The position numbers and the translations under genes were made by a program. The notes below the pieces were generated by a model that saw only the letters and a list, made by a program, of their open reading frames with translations, had not been told where the DNA came from and did no database searches. A stretch of 64,000 nt of DNA from Triticum aestivum (Eukaryota > Streptophyta > Magnoliopsida > Poales > Poaceae), in contig NC_057794.1 of the NCBI RefSeq assembly GCF_018294505.1, positions 190,147,114 to 190,211,113 of the forward strand, read 5' to 3'. This document shows, piece by piece, positions 31,619 through 42,481 of the stretch; the first letter of the stretch is position 1, and every line of letters starts with the position of its first letter.

Positions 31619-32521
31619 TTGGCTTGCAGAATAAGCCAGAACAAACATATGATAGAGATTTCGTCCGAAATTTTCGTGGTGGGGCCCACACGGGCTCAAT
31701 CGTACAGCACCATCATGTACAAGGTAGTGCACATGACATATGAAGCATCCCTGAGTCAGCATAGCCAAGGACTCTTTAAGACACAACGAGACCACTGTAA
31801 ACCAACCGTGGATAGGCGGACCACTAGACGTCAAACCCCAATCTCATATCATGCATCTGTCGGAAAGATATCCTAAGGGCTACTTGAATTCCCACTTATA
31901 AACTCCCGAAACTTTCTAGTTGTGCAATCGGGTGTTGGGGATACAGGGGAAGCATAAAATCTCACCCAAAACTAGCAAATCCTACATCCCGCTGTATCCA
32001 TCCTTCAACACATAACCAAGAAACCTTCGGAAATCATTTACCTCAACCTTCGAAAAGCATCCGTTATAAGAGTTATGGCAATACTCCCGAACTCCCACCC
32101 CAGTACTGGTTGGCATCGAGGTTATCTCACCAACAACTGCATAAAAGAGATTTTCGATGTCGGTGAACTCAGGTATTCCAGAACTGCAACGATAAAATTG
32201 TGACGACAACACCTCGGAGCTCAACTCCCCGGGACACTACCACAAGCCCTAAATGTTAGGAGGCACCAAGAACAATGTTCTCGTCACAAAACCATCGGAA
32301 CGATTCCAAGATACCCGCGTGATCCTAAAAAAAATTCGTGAAATTTGAGAAGAGAAGAGTTAAAACTTCTATGTCAGGAGGCCTCACCAGAGCGATGAAG
32401 GGACTGAGAAGTAAAAAGAATCGTACTCTCTGATATATATAATCCTAAGACTCAAAACATTTTGTTCTAGACTCAACAACACCAGCGATTCGATCAAGCA
32501 TGGGGCTCCTAAGTCGGGGAA

Positions 32522-32534
32522 GGCTCTGATACCA
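32522..32534 (-). other. Primer-binding site (initiator Met tRNA)
   Basis: The minus strand reads TGGTATCAGAGCC three bases inside the LTR end (TTACA-AGT-TGGTATC). It is complementary to the 3' end of initiator methionine tRNA and fixes the orientation of the element. Confidence 0.88.
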
Positions 32535-32537
32535 ACT

Positions 32538-32960
32538 TGTAACACCCATGATGCAGCTATATCTCCCATGTGTCGGAGCATGACTTAGAGGCATAATCGC
32601 ATAGTAGGCATGTCGCAAGAGGGTTATCTTTACACATCCCATGTATTGAATAAGAAAGGGAATAAAGAGTTGGCTTACAATTGCCACTTCACACAATACA
32701 TAAGTATAGCATTACATCATCCAGAATACAATCAAGGTCCGGCTATGGAACCAAATAAAGAAAGACAACCCCTAATGCATAGATCCCTGATCGGCCCAAC
32801 AGGGCTCCACTACTGATCGAAATGAAACAAAAACAACCCAACGAACACGATCTTCATCGAGCTCCCACTTGAGCTCAGCTGCGTCATCTGCACTAGTATC
32901 AACGGCACCTGCAAGTGGTTTTGGAAGTAATCTGTGAGTCACGGGGACTCAGCAATCTAA
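32538..32960 (-). repeat. Gypsy LTR, 3' segment (right of its PBS)
   Basis: TGTAACACCCATGATGCAGC on the plus strand is the LTR edge. The segment ends at the Angela insertion. Its continuation is 42482-46263. It has no gene. Confidence 0.78.
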
Positions 32961-34234
32961 TGTTGGAAATATGCCCTAGAGGCAATAATAAAATGGTTAT
33001 TATTGTATTTCCTTGTTCATGATAATTGTCTATTGTTCATGCTATAATTGTATTAACCGGAAACCGTAATACATGTGTGAATACATAGACCACAACATGT
33101 CCCTAGTAAGCCTCTAGTTGACTAGCTCGTTGATCAATAGATGGTCATGGTTTCCTGACCATGTACACTAGATGTCATTGATAACGGGTTCACATCATTA
33201 GGAGAATAATGTGATGGACAAGACCCAATCCTAAGCATAGCGCAAGATCGTGTAGTTCGTCTGCTAAAGCTTTTCTAATGTCAAGTATCTTTTCCTTAGA
33301 CCATGAGATTGTGCAACTCCCGGATACTCTAGGAATACTTTGGGTGTGCCAAACGTCACAACGTAACTGGCTAACTATAAAGGTGCACTGCGGGTATCTC
33401 CGAAAGTGTCTGTTGGGTTGGCACGAATCGAAACTGGGATTTGTCACTCCATATGACGAAGAGGTATCTCTGGGCCCACTCGGTAAGACATCATCGTAAT
33501 GATCTCAATGTGACTAAGGATTGGTCATGGGATGATGTGTTACGGAACGAGTAAAGTGACTTGCCGGTAACGAGATTGAACGAGGTATTGGGATACCGAT
33601 GATCGAATCTCGGGCAAGTAACGTACCGATTGACAAAGGGAATTGTATACGGGATTGCTTGAATCCCCGACATTGTGGTTCATCCGATGAGATCATCGTG
33701 GAATATGTGGGAGCCAACATGGGTATCCAGATCCCGCTATTGGTTATTGGCCGGAGAGTTGTCTCGGTCATGTCTGCATGGTTCCCGAACCCGTAGGGTC
33801 TACACACTTAAGGTTCGATGACGCTAGGGTTATTAGGAAGACTTGTATGTGATTACCGAATGTTGTTCAGAGTCCCGGATGAGATCCAGGACATCACGAG
33901 GAGTTCCAGAATGGTCTGGAGGTGAAGATTTATATGTGGGAAGTTGTCATACGGTCACCGGAAAGGTTCGGGGGCATATCGATATTGTACCGGGGCCACC
34001 GGAGGGGTTCCAGGGGTCCACCGAGAGGGGCCACCTCTCCCGGAGGGCCTTATGGGCTGTAAGGGGGAAGGGAACCAGCCCCAAGTGGGCTGGGGCGCCA
34101 ACCCCCCAAGGGCCCATGCGCCTAGGGTTGGGGGGAACCCTAAAGGAGGCGCCGCCCTTGGCTTGGGGGCAAGCCCCCTCCCCCTTGCCCCCCCCCCTCT
34201 AGATCTCATCTAGAGGGGGCCGGCCCCCTTCCCC

Positions 34235-34243
34235 TATAAATAG
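34235..34243 (+). promoter_or_regulatory. LTR TATA box
   Basis: CCCCTATAAATAGAGGGGCA within the 5' LTR. Equivalent copies are at 35221-35229 (in the duplicated piece) and 42045-42053 (3' LTR). This is the normal site of the retroelement promoter. Confidence 0.75.
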
Positions 34244-34361
34244 AGGGGCAAAGGGAGGGCTGCACCACCACATCCAAGGCGCAGACCCTCCCCTCCCAAA
34301 CACCTCTCCTCCTCCGCGTGAGCTTGGTGAAGCCTTGTCGGAGAACTGCCACTCCATCACC

Positions 34362-35038
34362 NNNNNNNNNNNNNNNNNNNNNNNNNNNNNNNNNNNNNNN
34401 NNNNNNNNNNNNNNNNNNNNNNNNNNNNNNNNNNNNNNNNNNNNNNNNNNNNNNNNNNNNNNNNNNNNNNNNNNNNNNNNNNNNNNNNNNNNNNNNNNNN
34501 NNNNNNNNNNNNNNNNNNNNNNNNNNNNNNNNNNNNNNNNNNNNNNNNNNNNNNNNNNNNNNNNNNNNNNNNNNNNNNNNNNNNNNNNNNNNNNNNNNNN
34601 NNNNNNNNNNNNNNNNNNNNNNNNNNNNNNNNNNNNNNNNNNNNNNNNNNNNNNNNNNNNNNNNNNNNNNNNNNNNNNNNNNNNNNNNNNNNNNNNNNNN
34701 NNNNNNNNNNNNNNNNNNNNNNNNNNNNNNNNNNNNNNNNNNNNNNNNNNNNNNNNNNNNNNNNNNNNNNNNNNNNNNNNNNNNNNNNNNNNNNNNNNNN
34801 NNNNNNNNNNNNNNNNNNNNNNNNNNNNNNNNNNNNNNNNNNNNNNNNNNNNNNNNNNNNNNNNNNNNNNNNNNNNNNNNNNNNNNNNNNNNNNNNNNNN
34901 NNNNNNNNNNNNNNNNNNNNNNNNNNNNNNNNNNNNNNNNNNNNNNNNNNNNNNNNNNNNNNNNNNNNNNNNNNNNNNNNNNNNNNNNNNNNNNNNNNNN
35001 NNNNNNNNNNNNNNNNNNNNNNNNNNNNNNNNNNNNNN
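34362..35038. other. Assembly gap (677 N), probably spurious
   Basis: All bases are N. The 309 bases after it repeat the 309 bases before it with one mismatch, so the true locus probably contains neither the gap nor the second copy. Confidence 0.98.
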
Positions 35039-35347
35039 TGGGCTGTAAGGGGGAAGGGAACCAGCCCCAAGTGGGCTGGGGCGCCAACCCCCCAAGGGCC
35101 CATGCGCCTAGGGTTGGGGGGAACCCTAAAGGAGGCGCCGCCCTTGGCTTGGGGGCAAGCCCCCTCCCCCCTGCCCCCCCCCCTCTAGATCTCATCTAGA
35201 GGGGGCCGGCCCCCTTCCCCTATAAATAGAGGGGCAAAGGGAGGGCTGCACCACCACATCCAAGGCGCAGACCCTCCCCTCCCAAACACCTCTCCTCCTC
35301 CGCGTGAGCTTGGTGAAGCCTTGTCGGAGAACTGCCACTCCATCACC
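35039..35347 (+). repeat. Duplicate of 34053-34361
   Basis: Constant offset of 986 bp with no indel. The only difference I see is T versus C in the C-rich run near 34175/35161. The 3' LTR contains this segment only once. Confidence 0.93.
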
Positions 35348-35658
35348 ACCATGCCATCGTGCTGCTGTTGGAGCTCTCTTCCTCAACCTCTCCCTCCTCC
35401 TTGCTGGATCAAGGCGCGGGAGATGTCTCCATTCCGTACGTGTGTTGAACGCGGAGGTGTCGTCCTTTCGGCGCTAGGATCATCGGTGATTTGGATCACG
35501 ACGAGTGCGACTCCATCAACCCCGTTCTCTTGAACGCTTCCGCTTAGCGATCTTCAAGGGTATGAAGATGCACTCCCTCTCTCTCGTTGCTAGTATCTCC
35601 TAGACTGATCTTGGTGACACGTAGGAAAATTTTGAATTATTGCTACGTTCCCCAACAG

Positions 35659-35676
35659 TGGCATCATGAGCCAGGT
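35659..35676 (+). other. Angela primer-binding site
   Basis: TGGCATCATGAGCCAGGT starts one base after the 5' LTR end. This is the initiator-Met-type site, in the variant form usual for Angela/BARE elements. Confidence 0.8.
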
Positions 35677-38202
35677 CTATGCGTAGATTCTATGCACGAG
35701 TAGAATACAAAGCAGTTGTGGGCGATGATTTGTTCAATTTGCTTACCGTTACTACTCTTATCTTGATCCGGTGGCATTGTGGGATGAAGCGGCCCGGACC
35801 GACCTTACACGTACGCTTACGTGAGACTGGTTCCACCGACTGACATGCACTTGATGCATAAGGTGGCTGGCGGGTGTCTGTCTCTCCCACTTTAGTCGGA
35901 TCGGATTCGATGAAAAGGGTCCTTATGAAGGGTAAATAGCAATTGGCATATCACTGTTGTGGTTTTGCGTAGGTAAGAAACGTTCTTGCTAGAAACCCAT
36001 AGCAGCCACGTAAAACATGCAACAACAATTAGAGGGCGTCTAACTTGTTTTTGCAGGGTTTGCTTTGTGATGTGATATGGCCAAAAGGATGTGATGAATG
36101 ATATATGTGATGTATGAGATTGATCATGTTCTTGTAATAGGAATCACGACTTGCATATCAATGAGTATGACAACCGGCAGGAGCCATAGGAGTTTTCTTA
36201 ATTTATTTATGACCTGCATGTAAATGAAAATGCCATGCAATTACTTTACTTTATTGCTAACTGTTAGCCATAATAGTAGAAGTAATAGTTGGCGAGGCAA
36301 CTTCATGAAGACACGATGATGGAGATGATGATGATGGAGATCATGGTGTCATGCCGGTGACGATGGTGTTCATGCCGCGCCTCGAAGATGGAGATCAAAG
36401 GCGCAAGATGATATTGGACATATCATGTCACTTTATGATTTGCATGTGATGTTTGTCATGTTTTCACATCTTATTTGCTTAGAACGAGGGTAGCATAAAT
36501 AAGATGATCCCTCATTAAAATATCAAGAATTGTGTTCCCCCTAACTGTGCACCATTGCTAAGGTCCGTTGTTCCAAAGCACCACGTGATGATCGGGTGTG
36601 ATAGGTTCTAACGTTCGCATACAACGAGTGTAAGCCAGATTTACACACGCAATACAGTTAGGTTAACTTGACGAGCCTAGCATGTACAGACATGGCCTCG
36701 GAACACGGAAGACCGAAAGGTTGAACATGAGTCGTATAGTGGATACGATCAACATGAAGATGTTCACCGATGATGACTAGTCCGTCTCACGTGATGATCG
36801 GACACGGCCTAGTTGACTCGGATCATGTATCGCTTAGATGACCAGAGGGATGTCTATCTAAGTGGGAGTTCATTGAATAATTTGATTAGATGAACTTAAT
36901 TATCATGAACATAGTCAAAAGGTCTTTGCAAATTATGTCGTAGCTCACACTTTGGTTCTACTGTTTTAGATATGTTCCTAGAGAAAATTTAGTTGAGATT
37001 TGACAGTAGCAATTATGCGGACTGGGTCCGTAAATTGAGGATTGTCCTCATTGTTGCACAGAAGGATTATGTCCTTAATGCACTGCTCAGTGTGCTGAAC
37101 CTTGAGCGTCGTCTATAGATGTTGGGAAACATCTGACATACACGTTTTGATGACTACGTGATAGTTCAGTGCGTAATGCTAACGGTTTAGAATTGTGGCA
37201 CCAAAGATGTTTTTTTTAAACATCGCAGAACATATGAGATGTTCCAAAGACTGAAATTGGGATTTCAGACTAGTGCCCACGTCAAGAGGTGTGAGACCTC
37301 TGACAAGTTTCTTAAGCCTACAAACTAAGGGAGAAAAGCTCAATCGTTGAGCATGTGCTCAGATTGTCTGAGTACTACAATCACTTGAATCGAGTGGGAG
37401 TTAATATTCCAGATGAGATAGTGATGGTTCTCCATGGTCACTGCCACCGAGCTATTAGAGCTTCGTGATGAACTATAACATATCAGGGATAGACATGATG
37501 ATCCTTGAGCAACTCGCGATGTTTGACACCGCGAAAGTAGAAATCGAGTAGGAGCATCAATTGTTGATGGTTAAACCACTAGTTTCAAGAAGGGCAAGGG
37601 AAAGAAGGGATACTTCATGAAACGGCAAATCAGTTGCCGCTCTAGTGAAGAAACCCAAGGTTGAACCCAAACCCGAGACTAAGTGCTTCTGTAATGAGGG
37701 GAACGGTCACTGAAGCAGAACTACCCTAGATACTTGGTAGATGAGAAGGCTGGCAAGGTCGACAGAAGTATTTTGAATATACGTTATATTATTGTGTACT
37801 TTACTAGTACTCCTAGTAGCACCAGGGTAATAAATACCGATTCAGTTGCTAAGTGTTAGTAACTCGAAACAAAAGGCTGCGGAGACTAGCTAAAGGTGAG
37901 ATGACGATATGTTGGAAGTGTTTCCAAGGTTGATGTGATCAAACATCGCACGCTCCCTCTACCATCGGGATTGGTTTTAAACTGAAATAATTGTTATTTG
38001 GTGTTTGCAATGAGCATAGACATGATTGGATTATGTTTATCGCCATACGGTTATTCATTTAAGGAGAATAATGGTTACTCTATTTATTTGAATAATACCT
38101 TCAATGGTCTTGCTCCTAAAATGAATGGTTTATTGAATCTCGATCGTAGTGATACACATTTTCATGCCAAAAGATATAAGATAGTAATGATAGTACACAT
38201 AC

Positions 38203-38418
38203 TTGTGGCACTGCCATTTGAGTCATGTTGGTATAAAACGCATGAAGAAGCTCCATGTTGATGGATCTTTGGACTCACTCGTTTTTGAAAAGATTGAGAC
38301 ATGTGAACCATGTCTATTGGTAGACATGCATGAAGAAACTCCATACAGATGGATCGTTTGGACTCACTTGATTTTGAATCACTTGAGACATGCAAATCAT
38401 ACCACATGGGCAAGATGA
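38203..38418 (+). pseudogene. Pre-integrase remnant with an internal 88-bp duplication
   Basis: The frame WHCHLSHVGIKRMKKLHVDG then ETCEPCLL matches the copia pre-integrase His-Cys pattern. The stretch 38242-38329 is repeated, diverged, at 38330-38412, with a second DGSFGL..LESLETCKSY-like reading in a shifted frame. Only the second copy leads into the expected GKMTE sequence. Confidence 0.7.
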
Positions 38419-40770
38419 CTGAAAGACCTTGTTTTCAGTAAGATGGAACAAGAAAGCAACTTGTTGGAATTAATACATTTTGATGTGTGCAGTCCAATGA
38501 GTGTTGAGGCGCGCAATGGATATCGTTATGTTCTTACTTCACAGATGATTTGAGTAGATGCTGAGTATATTTACTTGATGAAACACAAGTCTGAATTATT
38601 GAAAGGTTCAAGTAATTTCAGAGTGAAGTTGAAGATCGTCGTGACAAGATGATAAAATGTCTATGATATGATCATAGAGATGAATATTTGAGTTACGAGT
38701 TTGGCACATAATTAAGACATTGTGGAAATTGTTTCACAACTAATACCGCCTGGAACACCATAGTGTGTTGGTGTGTCCGAACATCGTAACTGCACCCTAT
38801 TGGATATGGTGCATACCATGATGTCTCTTATCGAATTACCACTGTCGTTTATGGGTTAGGCATTAGAGACAACCACATTCACTTTAAATAGGGCACCACA
38901 CAATTCCGTTGAGACGACACCGTATGAACTATGGTTTAGAGAAACCTAAGTTGTCGTTTCTTAAAAGTTTGGGGCTGTAACGCTTATGTGAAAAAGTTTC
39001 AGGCTGATAAGCTCGAACCCAAAGCGGATAAATGCATCTTCACAGAATACCCAAAAATAGTTGGGTATACCTCCTATTTCAGATCCGGAAGCAAAAGTGA
39101 TTGTTTCTAGAAATAGGTCCTTTCTCGAGGAAAAGTTTCTCTCGAAAGAATTGAGTGGGAGGATGGTGGAGACTTGATGAGGTTATTGAACCGTAACTTC
39201 AACTAGTGTGTAGAAGGGCACAGGAAGTTGTTCCTGTGGCACCTACACCAATTGAAGTGGAAGCTTATGATAGTGATCATGAAACTTAGGATCAAGTCAC
39301 TACCAAACCTCATAGGTCGACAAGGATGTGTACTACTTCAGAGTGGTACGTAATCCTGTCTTGGAAGTCATGTTGCTAGACAACAATGAACCTACGAGCT
39401 ATGGAGAAGCGATGGTGGGCTCGGATTCTGACGAATGGCTCGAGGCCATAAAATCCGAGAGAGGATCCATGTATAAAACAAAGTATAGACTTTGAAAGAA
39501 CTACTTGATGGTCGTAAGGCTGTTAGGTGCAGATGGATTTTAAAAGGAAGATGGACAATGATGGTAAGTGTCACCGTTAAGAAAGCTCGACTTGTCGTTA
39601 AGATGTTTCCCGACAAGTTCAAGGAGTTGACTACGGTGAGACTTTCTCACTCGTATCGATGCTAAGAGTCTGTTGGAATTATGTTAGCAGTTACTGCATT
39701 ATTTATGAAATCTTGCAGATAGGATGTCAAAACATTGTTTCCTCGATGATTTTCTTGAGGAAAGGTTGTATGTGATACAACTAGAAGGTTTTGTCAATCC
39801 TGAAAGATGCAAACAAGTATGCAAAGCTCCAGCAATCCTTCTAAGGACTAGAGTAAGCATCTCGGAATTGGAATGTACGCTTTGATGAGATGATCAAATA
39901 TTTTGGGTTTATACAAAGTTTATGAGAAACTTGTATTTTCAAAGAAGTGAGTGGGAGCACTATAGAATTTTTTGATGAGTATATGTTGTTAACATATTGT
40001 TGATTAGAAATGATGTAGAATCTCTCGAAAGCATGCAGGGTTATTTGAAAAGTGTTTTTCAATGGAAAACCTGGATTAAGCTACTTGAACATTGAGCATC
40101 GAGACCTATAAGGATAGATCAAAAATGCTTAATAGTACTTTCAAATGAATACATACCGTGATAAGATTTTGAAAGAGTTCAAAATAGATCAGCAAAGAAG
40201 GAGTTCTTAGCTGTGTTACAAGGTGTGAACATTGAGTAAGACTCAAGACCTGACCACAGCAGAAGAGAGAGAAAGGACGAAGGTCATCCCCTATTCTTTA
40301 GACGTAGGCTCTACAGTATGCTATGCTGTGTACCACACCTGAAGTGTGCCTTGCCATGAGTCATTCAAGGGGTACAAGAGTGATCCAGGAATGGATCACA
40401 TGACAGCGGTCGAACTTATCCTTAGTAACTAGTGGACTAAGGAATTTTCTCGATTATGGAGGTGTTAAAAGAGTTCGTCGTAAAGGGTTACGTCGATACA
40501 AACTTTGACACTAATTCGGATGACTCTGAGTAGTAGACCGGATTCATATAGTAGAGCAGTTATTTGGAATAGCTCAAAGTAGCGCGTGGTAGCTGCATCT
40601 ACAAGATGACATAGAGATTTGCAAAGCACACATGGATCTGAAAGGTTCAGACCCATTGACTAATAAACCTCTCTCACAACCAAGATATGAACAAACCCTA
40701 TGGGTGTTGGATTCATTACAATCACATAGTGGTGTGAACTAGATTATTGACTCTAGTGCAAGTGGGAGAC

Positions 40771-42481
40771 TGTTCGAAATATGCCCTAGAGGCAATAATA
40801 AAATGGTTATTATTGTATTTCCTTGTTCATGATAATTGTCTATTGTTCATGCTATAATTGTATTAACCGGAAACTGTAATACATGTGTGAATACATAGAC
40901 CACAACATGTCTCTAGTAAGCCTCTAGTTGACTAGCTCGTTGATCAATAGATGGTCATGGTTTCCTGACCATGAACATTGGATGTCATTGATAACAGGAT
41001 CACATCATTAGGAGAATGATGTGATGGACAAGACCCAATCCTAAGCATAGCGCAAGATCGTGTAGTTCGTCTACTAAAGCTTTTCTAATGTCAAGTATCT
41101 TTCCTTAGACCATGAGATTGTGCAACTCCCGAATACTGTAGGAATACTTTGGGTGTGCCAAACGTCACAACGTAACTAGGTGACTATAAAGGTGCACTAC
41201 GGGTATCTCCGAAAGTGTCTGTTGGGTTGGCACGAATCGAGACTGGGATTTGTCACTCTGTATGACGGAGAGGTATCTCTGGGCCCACTTGGTAAGACAT
41301 CATCTTAATGAGCTCAATGTGACTAAGGGTTGGTCATGGGATGATGTGTTACGGAACGAGTAAAGTGACTTGCCGGTAACGAGATTGAACGAGGTATTGG
41401 GATACCGACGATCGAATCTCGGGCAAGTAACGTACCGATTGACAAAGGGAATCGTATACGGGATTGCTTGAATCCTTGACATCATGGTTCATCCGATGAG
41501 ATCATCGTGGAACATGTGGGAGCCAACATGGGTATCCAGATCCCGCTATTGGTTATTGGCCGGAGAGTTGTCTCGGTCATGTCTGCATGGTTCCCGAACC
41601 CGTAGGGTCTACACACTTAAGGTTCGATGACGCTAGGGTTATTAGGAAGACTTGTATGTGATTACCGAATGTTGTTCGGAGTCCCGGATGAGATCCCGGA
41701 CATCACGAGGAGTTCCGGAATGGTCCGGAGGTGAAGATTTATATGTGGGAAGTTGTCATACGGTCACCGTAAAGGTTCGCGGGCATATCGGTGTTGTACC
41801 GGGGCCACCGGAGGGGTTTCAGGGGTCCACCGGGAGGGTCCACCTCTCCCGGAGGGCCTTATGGGCTGTAAGGGCAAGGGAACCAGCCCCAAGTGGGCTG
41901 GGGCGCCAACCCCCCAAGGGCCCATGCGCCTAGGGTTGGGGGGAACCCTAAAGGGGCCCCCCTTGGCTTGGGGGGCAAGCCCCCTCCCCCTTGCCCCCCC
42001 TCTAGATCTCATCTAGAGGGGGTCGGCCCCCTTCCCCCTTCCCCTATAAATAGAGGGGCAAAGGGAGGGCTGCACCAGCACATCCAAGGCGCAGCCCCTC
42101 CCCTCCCCAACACCTCTCCTCCTCCGCGTGAGCTTGGCGAAGCCCTGCCGGAGAACTGCCACTCCATCACCACCACGCCGTCGTGCTGCTGTTGGAGCTC
42201 TCTTCCTCAACCTCTCCCTCCTCCTTGCTAGATCAAGGCGCGGGAGACGTCTCCGTTCCGTACGTGTGTTGAACACGGAGGTGCCGTCCGTTCGGCGCTA
42301 GGATCACCGATGATTTGGATCACGACGAGTACGACTCCATCAACCCCGTTCTCTTGAACGCTTCCGCTTAGCGATCTTCAAGGGTATGAAGATGCACTCC
42401 CTCTCTCTCATTGCTAGTATCTCCTAGATTGATCTTGGTGACACATAGGAAAATTTTGAATTATTGCTACGTTCCCCAACA
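40771..42481 (+). repeat. Angela 3' LTR (1711 bp)
   Basis: It starts TGTTCGAAATATGCC after the purine-rich GTGGGAGAC and ends CCCCAACA. It is collinear with the 5' LTR once the artefact there is removed. Scattered substitutions indicate an old insertion. Confidence 0.95.

Larger units (their letters stand above)
32961..35657 (+). repeat. Angela 5' LTR, inflated by a gap and duplicate
   Basis: It measures 2697 bp against 1711 bp for the 3' LTR. The surplus of 986 bp equals the 677-N gap plus a 309-bp repeat of the sequence left of it. Without those the two LTRs have equal length. Confidence 0.93.
35658..40770 (+). pseudogene. Decayed Angela gag-pol
   Basis: About 5.1 kb in copia order with no long open frame. 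The gag region is unreadable in one frame. Pre-integrase zinc-finger sequence is at 38203-38418. An integrase start (PMSVEARNGYRYVLTS) is near 38497. The reverse-transcriptase start (PTSYGEAMVGSDSDEWLEAI) is near 39391-39450, with later fragments (FLDDFLEERLYVIQLEGFVN) near 39745. The end before the 3' LTR is GCAAGTGGGAGAC, the polypurine tract. Numerous stops and indels show long inactivity; it could not encode working enzymes. Confidence 0.85.
32961..42481 (+). mobile_element. Angela/BARE-type copia retrotransposon, full length, decayed
   Basis: Two LTRs start TGTTGGAAATATGCCCTAGA (32961) and TGTTCGAAATATGCCCTAGA (40771) and end GCTACGTTCCCCAACA. The flanking bases TCTAA and TCTCA form a 5-bp target duplication with one mismatch. 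The LTR start, TATA box and primer site are those of the Angela/BARE/WIS superfamily, the commonest copia group in Triticeae. The interior is full of stops and frameshifts. It is inserted in the LTR of the minus-strand Gypsy element, so it is the younger of the two. Confidence 0.95.

Noticed and set aside
34199..35199. Frames spanning the LTR gap
   Set aside because: Composed mainly of N within a retrotransposon LTR that is probably misassembled.
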